Assembly: GCF_004359215.1 (NCBI RefSeq) | Contig: NC_090616.1 | Span: forward strand, 3,647,718-3,660,786 | Direction of reading: 5' to 3' | Source of the DNA: Bremia lactucae | Lineage: Eukaryota > Oomycota > Peronosporomycetes > Peronosporales > Peronosporaceae | Length of the DNA stretch: 13,069 nt | Shown here: in pieces, positions 8,230 to 13,069 of the stretch | Layout of the letters: each line of letters opens with the position of its first letter | Numbering within the stretch: position 1 is the first letter of the stretch | Made by a program: the position numbers and the translations under genes | The notes under the pieces: generated by a model | Told to the model about the DNA's origin: nothing | What the model saw: only the letters and a program-made list of their open reading frames with translations | Databases searched by the model: none

Positions 8230-8364
8230 TACCTTGACGCATCTCGTAAGAGATGAGAGTCCTCCAATGAGGATCTTTGAGGGAATATGCTTCTTTAGGG
8301 GCATGACCTCACCCTTAAAAAGCATGGGCATGAGTGCCCCGCGAGAGGCAAGGAATCCCTGCCT
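8230..8364 (+). other. 3' untranslated tail of pol, copy 2
   Basis: Equivalent of 4158-4292. It ends at 8364 in a direct fusion with the foldback; relative to the first copy, 12 bases (CTAGA plus the first bases of the palindrome) are missing at the join. Confidence 0.6.
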
Positions 8365-8509
8365 AGTTCACCACTTTTACTTCTAAGCCTACAATTCTAG
8401 AAACTTTGGCGGGCATTCTAGAATATTATTTCTAGAACCTTCGGCGCACGATCTAGAAGGTTCCAGAATTGTTTTTAGGCTTATAAGTAGGAGTGGTGAA
8501 CTAAGGACC
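8365..8509. repeat. Foldback palindrome, copy 2 (left arm clipped)
   Basis: Matches 6125-6269 with one substitution visible (CCTTCGGCG for CCTTTGGCG). The first seven bases of the left arm are missing, while the right arm is complete to GGACC at 8509. The same TCTAGAA blocks are present. Confidence 0.8.
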
Positions 8510-8728
8510 GAAATATATTCATTTTTAAATATTTCTTATTCAACTTAAGTGTCTTCGCTCCAGTTCGCTCTTCGCGCGAACTTTCTCCTCCGCTTCGCTC
8601 CGAGTGTTCTCATCGAGGACACTTTCGTTCCTCGATGAGCTGATTGATTTTTAGGAAAACTATTGCCGCCGAATATCGGCCACGTATTTGTGTTCTGTGA
8701 CAAATACGCAGATCTGCTTGACTTTGCC
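8510..8728 (-). pseudogene. Minus-strand pol scrap (protease/RT linker), copy 2
   Basis: Same content as 6270-6489. Here the upstream part of this pol can be found: reading on the minus strand, the gene comes from about 10100 to 9173, is interrupted by the solo LTR, and resumes at 8728. The duplicated TTGCC at 8724-8728 is the target site. The frame ends near 8545 in the charged linker helix; RT is missing. Confidence 0.82.
8724..8728. repeat. Target site duplication TTGCC, left
   Basis: Identical to 9173-9177 on the other side of the solo LTR; the uninterrupted homologue has a single copy of the site (as GGCGA on the opposite strand at 402-406). Confidence 0.92.
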
Positions 8729-9172
8729 TGTAACGGGGCACTACGACTTGTACTGCTTCAGTACAAGTCCACTTCGCACTGCTTCAGTTGCGAGTGGTGC
8801 CTTGCGTTACTTTACTTACACTAGTACGTGCAGAGGAAGACTACTCTTTAAGACAACTAACTTAATGAGGGTTAAATGAACACTGTATTAATATAATTAA
8901 GTTTCTCTTCTTTCTATCTGTTAATGCTAATTAAGTTATGAATTAATACTAAACATGCAATTAAAATCTTATATGTCTCTATCTCTTTGTTTACGTTTAC
9001 AGCTGATTAGTCTGCGGAATAAATAGATATAATGGTCCATACCTATATATGTATAAGAATTCTGAACATTACTATATAAAGTAATATCCTCCAAATATTA
9101 TCTACCTTTTAGATAATATATTAATTAACAGCCTTTAAGTGTTAATTTCATGTAACGATACACCCCGCTACA
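8729..9172. mobile_element. Solo LTR with 5-bp target site duplication TTGCC
   Basis: 444 bases starting TGTAACGGGG and ending CCCCGCTACA, flanked by TTGCC at 8724-8728 and 9173-9177. Removing the LTR and one TTGCC restores the colinear pol seen at plus 395-415 in reverse complement. This proves insertion into a pol, followed by LTR-LTR recombination that removed the internal part. The duplication is intact and the ends differ by one base. Confidence 0.95.
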
Positions 9173-9177
9173 TTGCC
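9173..9177. repeat. Target site duplication TTGCC, right
   Basis: Direct repeat of 8724-8728, immediately following the LTR terminus CGCTACA. Confidence 0.92.
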
Positions 9178-10100
9178 ACTACGCAGATCACGCAAAAACC
9201 GTTTCAGTTCTAGCATTGGCAATTGAATTATCTTCGAGGTTAACTTCGGAGGCGCCTACACTTAATCCGTTGTTTATTAATACATTAATGCCGCAGTTTC
9301 TTCGTTGGAACTTAATTCCAAAGGTACCTGGGAACCTTTGACCACCGATTTCTGGGAACCTCGGACCACAGATTTCTGGGGACTGATTTCCGCAGAATCT
9401 TGGGGACACGTTTGCTCCAGTTTTAGTTGGGGAGCAACCTCCCCAGATGCCTCTTTATGTAGTTGCGCAACTACAACGAGATCCTCTGCGATCGACTCTT
9501 GAGACGATCTAGAATTTTTGCACTGCCTCTTATAGACAGGCTTTTAAGCTTTCTTGGATGTTGCTTCTTAAGCAAGTATCCTTGTTTCTGTACCACTCAA
9601 CGTATTCGAGTGGTTGACCTTCGACGCTGCCTGTGCTTGTGCATAGCCGTCGGTATCTAACTTCACAGTATAATGGGTTGTCACACTGAGGTCTTGTGCT
9701 GTCGTGCAAACGGCTAACCACAAGTAAGCCATCGCACTCACTCGTAGGATATCCACACGCTTGTGGATGTTCCCAGACGTTCATCAGATGACCCCTGATG
9801 AATGAGAGGCAGACATCATCACGGCTTGATGCTGCCATTTTATGCAAGGCTTGTACTTATTAAGCCATTGTATCCCAGGATGACATCAAACTTGTCATCC
9901 AAATTCAAAACGTTAAAGTCATAAGTGTGCTGTACGTGCATTAAATACCAGCTGCACGGGCTACAGATGAGCCTGTTGCTAGGCGTACTGTCATCCTCGT
10001 TAGGGTTATATCGCGCTCAGGGACTCTAGTGCAACTTAGTTGCCACTATAATTTTCAAGGTGATGATGTTAACCTCATTACCTGAGGCGGTTACTCAAAA
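9173..10100 (-). pseudogene. Minus-strand pol remnant: retropepsin C-terminal part and protease/RT linker
   Basis: On the minus strand near 10015-9870 the readable text ERDITLTRMTVRLATGSSV, then (after a shift) STLYDFNVLNLDDKFDVILG, is the flap-to-C-terminal part of a gypsy retropepsin, the protease that cuts the polyprotein. The catalytic Asp-Ser/Thr-Gly would lie just upstream and is not readable; the match fades near 10060-10100. The linker follows (EGQPLEYVEWYRNKDTCLRS near 9615, GGQRFPGTFGIKFQRRN near 9320) to LEDNSIANARTETVFA at 9190. From 9610 leftward it is an inverted homologue of plus 1-406. Plus-strand frames here are shadows. Confidence 0.8.
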
Positions 10101-10104
10101 CGTA

Positions 10105-10417
10105 GGAAAAAAAGGAAAGCTGTATTATTTATTTAGTTCTTTTGAAACAATCTTCAATCTACTGGCTTTAATATATCAATAGTAACTATGCATTGCGTCT
10201 CCTTGCGCGACTCCTAATCGTGTCTTGTAACGATTGGCGGGGTTGAGTAAAGGTTAAATCAACTGATAATAACCAATGTCTTATTGCGTCAATATTACCA
10301 AATTCGGTAATATTGGAGCTATTAAGTTAGAATCAATCAACGATAATAATTTTGAACTATTTATCTCCTTTCATAGAAAACAATAATTATTATTCCCTTA
10401 TAAAATAAATATTTTTA
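10105..10417 (+). mobile_element. 3' part of an LTR, plus orientation, truncated
   Basis: Homologous to 5597-5303 read on the minus strand: shared blocks include AAAGCTGT, ATCTTC.ATCTACT, CTCCTTGCGC, GGCGGGGTT, TGTCTTATTGC and AACGATAATAATTTTG. It lacks the last 110 bases seen in LTR B and runs straight into a fresh LTR start at 10418. It contains the 10-bp hairpin CAATATTACC/GGTAATATTG (10290-10315). No coding sequence. Confidence 0.7.
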
Positions 10418-10900
10418 TGTAACGGGAAAGTTGTCCTATGTTTCACAAACCCATTAAATATCTTTTGTGTACTTAACGGTATGGTCAATTACTTCATGTT
10501 AAGTACTTAGACCTGCCACTTGGGTGTGGTGCTTCCACCCTTGTCTATGTGATGCACATAGGCTATTCAAATTGGAATGGATGACGGCTAGCGTCATCCG
10601 TAATCCGAGGTATTCGGAAATACGCTCGCAATGTTGGGCTGCACATCGACCGAGGTGTCATGTATTCATTGTTTGAAAAGATTATATTTAAATCTAATTA
10701 ATCCAAATCAGTTTTAAGTATACGTCCTAGTTAACAAGTGCGCATGTAAAGCCGGATTACCGCATCCGTGACGAGACTTGTACTAAAGTACTTAGGTCGC
10801 TGGGTGAGGTCGCTTAGGCGCCACCAGCTACTTACTGCACGTGAGATAAGACATTACACCGCACGGCGCTTGGAAGTGTGTGCTTAAGTAGTGCGTGGTA
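10418..10900 (+). mobile_element. LTR start and 5' region, plus orientation, upstream of gag
   Basis: Begins TGTAACGGG and follows LTR B for about 85 bases (shared TGTACTTAA and GGTCAATTACTT). It then diverges into a series of hairpins: GTACTTAAC/GTTAAGTAC (10469-10506), CTATGTG/CACATAG (10545-10561), GGATGACG/CGTCATCC (10579-10599). I cannot place its right end; the gag frame opens at 10908, so LTR end and leader must lie before that. No primer-binding site recognised. Confidence 0.6.
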
Positions 10901-10907
10901 GCTTTAG

Positions 10908-11654
10908 AAGCGCCCGTATACACTTAATAGCATTTGTTGTCCTTCCCACGACCCGTCTCCCCTGGAGCGTGTCAGTGAGGATAAGCCTCAATATCGATCA
11001 GGCTCATTTCCGTACCTCTTCGAACATCATCAGGAGGTTGCAGAGCACTTGACGCAAGGACTTGGCAAGCAATCTATGGTAGGCTCTCAGGCAGTCCTCT
11101 TGACCAACATGTTGCTCAGTTGGATTAGTTTGAGGTATTCATGCTCGGACAGCGAAGGGCTGCGTCCGAGACACAGAGCCATGCTGCGGCGTAGTCCATC
11201 TAAGACTTGGGATGAGCTTAGGCGTGAGCAGGCTCGGAGCGAGGCCCTCAACTGGACTGTTGAGATGCTCTCTGCCCTGCCGCATCAGCCGAGGTCCATT
11301 CGGATGGACTTGTCCAATTTCGATTGAACTGCAGCGCACACGATTGTCCAAATGTTAATGATCTACCAAACATTATATCTAGCAGTGGGGGAATGCGGTT
11401 TTGGGTAGTCGAGGACGGATGTCGTACGCAATGCCGCGTTTGCGCAATAAGGCCTCAAAGTGGGCTTATTCGGCTCTTATGGCGGATGGTCAAGGGTTCC
11501 CTTCATGGGCGATCTTTAAGACAATGATTCGCGCGATGTATCAGCCGCCGAACAACGAAGTGTTGCTTCAAGCGAGCTTCTTTGGAGCGCGACAGTCGAA
11601 GCGATCCCTGCAAGCATATGTGTAGGAGATGCGCTCGCTGTCAAAACCCATTAC
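10908..11654 (+). pseudogene. Gag remnant, N-terminal and capsid part
   Basis: Gag forms the virus-like particle around the element RNA. The frame open from 10908 reads PLERVSEDKPQYRSG, then KTWDELRREQARSEALNWTV and PHQPRSIRMDLSNFD to TGA 11325-11327. The same frame goes on to TAG near 11406. After a frameshift the capsid core is clear: RLRNKASKWAYSALMADGQG, FPSWAIFKTMIRAMYQPPNN and QASFFGARQSKRSLQAYV (11430-11622), stop TAG 11623, then EMRSLS. This WAYSALM...FKTMIRAMYQPP pattern is typical of the retrotransposon gag family. No credible ATG is seen at the start. The gene is interrupted at about 11655 by a foreign pol fragment. Confidence 0.85.
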
Positions 11655-11876
11655 CATTAGCCTGTGAAATAATAGAGAGCTACAGTCAGGGCGACCACTG
11701 CCGCCTGCAATTTAATTTCAAAGTTGAATACAAGCCGGGTAAGTCGAATGTCTTGGCTGACGCTTTATCGCGCAGACCAGACTTCGAGGTTAGACACCAG
11801 GAAAGTGTGTCTAGTGCGAAAGCACAATTTCAGCCGTCAACGTTGGCAGCCATGAAGGCATCCCACGTGACGAGCT
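11655..11876 (+). pseudogene. Inserted, circularly permuted pol fragment (RNase H end plus linker) within gag
   Basis: 11655-11708 matches the linker part of the minus-strand pol (reverse complement of 12378-12325; EIIESYSQGDHCRL). 11709-11876 carries what should come before it: the RNase H end FNFKVEYKPGKSNVLADALS RRPDFE and the linker AQFQPSTLAAMKASHVTS (the last part matching 12436-12380). In the reference pol the fragment's end (GAGCT) and its start (CATT) are adjacent, so the order is circularly permuted with no gap. It shares its strand with gag, while the related pol at 12.1-13.1 kb is on the other strand. Confidence 0.85.
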
Positions 11877-12097
11877 GCGTTAGCTCGTGGCTGCTCTTTC
11901 CGCGATACGAAGCGTGATAATCTTAGGTTCGATACCGGGACACCGAGCTTTCCACGTTCATGAACGGACTGCAGCACGGCCCATCGCGACAGGCCCTTTT
12001 TAGAAAGGTGCCGTCGACGACGGAAGAGGCAATTCAAATTGCCTTAATGAGGAGCAATCCTTTAACAGTGTCTTGGCGTCTGCCACTCCAATGGAGC
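11877..12097 (+). pseudogene. Gag remnant, C-terminal part
   Basis: After a disordered 50 bases the gag frame resumes with RYRDTELSTFMNGLQHGPSR (from 11930), QALFRKVPSTTEEAIQIALM and RSNPL (12058). After a frameshift come ASATPMEL (12077-12096). FM.GL..GP.R..LFR....T.EEAI..A is the usual end of the gypsy capsid region, and ATPMEL usually stands just before the CCHC zinc knuckle. The knuckle is missing because the sequence switches at about 12097 to pol in the opposite orientation. Confidence 0.8.
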
Positions 12098-13069
12098 TAG
12101 CAATGCAGATGTCTTTTCACGACCCAGATGCCCACTAGATGTCGCATCATGGAGCTCGTGAAGGATCATCAACTTGAGATCTGTGTCATGAAGCACATAG
12201 ATTCTCAAGGGATCACAAGGTGACAGCTGATGCCATAACAGGCCATCGCTGTAGCTAAAGCGATTGAGCTTAGCTTTCAGGTGCGACGGAAGGGAAACCT
12301 TTCGTCCACCGAAGTGATCCAACAGCAGGCGACAGTGGTCGTCCTGACTGTAGCTCTCTTTTATCTCAGAGGCCAATGAGCTCGTCACGTGGTATGCCTT
12401 CATGGCTGCCAACGTCAACGGCTGAAATTGTGCGCAAACGACGCTAAAGGGCTTATCCGCGTCTGGTAATGCCAAGACCGGTGCCTCAACAAGAGATTGC
12501 TTCACTGATGTGAACGCATCTTCTTGTTCCTTTAACTAAACCCATTCGGTGTCCTTCTTAAGGAGATCAGATAATGGTTTAGTTTGCTCCGCATAATTCT
12601 TGCTATACTTATGCAAGTAATTAGCGAGCCCTAGGAATTGGCGCAAATCCTTCACATGCCGTGGGATTGGCCATTCCTTTACTGATTTTACCTTGTCTGG
12701 GTCTGCTCGTACACCATGTGTACCAACGATGCAGCCCAGTACAGGTATCTCAGGGACCCCTATGACGCACTTTTGCAAGTTGACGTACAATTGGGCGTCC
12801 TTTAAAGTCTGCAACACAGCGTCTAAATGACGCTTGTGCGACTCTATTGCGCTCAGCCCGTCCTCGGCCCTACTATGCACGAATACATCGTCAAAGTAAT
12901 GAGGCGCGTAGGCACGGTGCTGACGCATCACGTGAGCCACCACTCGGTTGAATGTCGCTGGTGCGTTTTTCAAACCTTGGGGCATCACAAGCCACTCCCA
13001 AAGCATACCGCTTGGGGTGCTTACTGCCGTTTTGGCTACATCGGACTCTCTCATGAGTACCTGATAGTA
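12097..13069 (-). pseudogene. Younger Ty3/gypsy pol: RT, internally deleted RNase H, integrase zinc-finger start; runs off the window
   Basis: The frame is open from the window edge (YYQVLMRESD, 13069-13040) to TAG at 12536-12538, and then goes on in the same frame to about 12097. RT shows TAVSTPSGMLWEWLVMPQGL, the catalytic YFDDVFVHS (Asp-Asp 12892-12887), KCVIGVPEIPVLGCIVGTHG and DLRQFLGLANYLHKYSKNY. RNase H begins (KQSLVEAPVLALPDADKPFS VVC) but is cut at about 12437 and fused in frame to the downstream linker AQFQPLTLAAMKAYHVTSSL, so all catalytic residues are gone. The integrase finger starts with HELHDATSSGH; its two cysteines are lost at the join with gag. One stop in about 970 bases shows it is younger than the pol at 1-4157. 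Confidence 0.92.

Larger units (their letters stand above)
6941..8364. repeat. Duplicated segment A, copy 2 (partner 2869-4292)
   Basis: A constant offset of 4072 relates this copy to 2869-4292. It begins exactly after the LTR end at 6940 and finishes at CCT 8362-8364, fused to the foldback palindrome that lacks its first bases. The low divergence means the duplication is much younger than the decay of the pol inside it, since nearly all frameshifts are shared. Confidence 0.97.

Noticed and set aside
6118..9172. Reading 6118-6940 and 8365-9172 as the two LTRs of one element with 6941-8364 as its inside
   Set aside because: The real LTR boundaries are at 6490/6940 and 8729/9172 (TG...CA, TTGCC duplication); the rest of the repeat is foldback and pol scrap, and the inside is only a pol tail in the wrong context.
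9305..9660. Plus-strand frames with WEPLTTDFWEPRTTDFWG-like internal repeat
   Set aside because: Shadow of the minus-strand pol linker, which is supported by its inverted homology to 1-406; the short repeat comes from GGTTCCCAGAAAT-like repetition on the coding strand.
11139..11351. Minus-strand 70-residue frame
   Set aside because: Shadow of the plus-strand gag, whose frame is longer and has recognisable gag content.

Overview
The window is a graveyard of nested, broken LTR retrotransposons. I see no intact gene, no host gene, no rRNA or tRNA and no CRISPR array. All recognisable coding matter comes from Ty3/gypsy (Metaviridae-type) elements: gag, retropepsin, reverse transcriptase, RNase H, integrase and a C-terminal chromodomain. 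The pol wording (the YFDDVFVHS catalytic block, the VADALSRRPDFE RNase H end, the YLVRWRGYPP chromodomain) resembles gypsy elements of Peronosporales oomycetes (Phytophthora and downy mildews). That organism call is an inference from family resemblance, about 0.75 confident.

Layout. (1) 1-4157, +: one decayed pol running from the protease/RT linker through RT, RNase H and integrase to a chromodomain ending in TAA at 4155. (2) 4293-6117: an insertion (B) flanked by CTAGA, holding on the minus strand an LTR (about 6112 to 5193), a short leader and a gag-like remnant (5107 to 4298). (3) 6118-6940: unit C, made of a 152-bp foldback palindrome, a minus-strand pol scrap and an LTR. (4) 6941-8364: a second copy (about 99% identical) of 2869-4292, the integrase tail plus chromodomain. 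(5) 8365-9172: a second copy of unit C, here with a true solo LTR (8729-9172) flanked by TTGCC duplications. (6) 9173 to about 10100: the minus-strand pol (protease end and linker) into which that solo LTR inserted; it is an inverted homologue of bases 1-548. (7) About 10105-10417 and from 10418: two plus-oriented LTR pieces joined end to start. (8) 10908 to about 12097, +: gag, interrupted by a circularly permuted 222-bp pol fragment (11655-11876). (9) About 12097-13069: a younger minus-strand pol (RT, then a deleted RNase H, then the integrase zinc finger), joined tail to tail to the gag and running off the window.

How it was built. The order A-B-C-A'-C'-D, together with an LTR at 6490-6940 that matches its sister at about 98% in its left part but diverges strongly in its right part and has no target duplication, fits one unequal crossover between two non-allelic LTRs. 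Insertion B then arrived in, or came with, only the first copy.

The most unusual signal is the density of short perfect hairpins (8-11 bp stems with small loops) through both LTRs and decayed pol, well above simple chance. At least two inactivating stop codons lie in stem arms. This suggests either a mutational process that perfects quasi-palindromes or a structural property of these elements.
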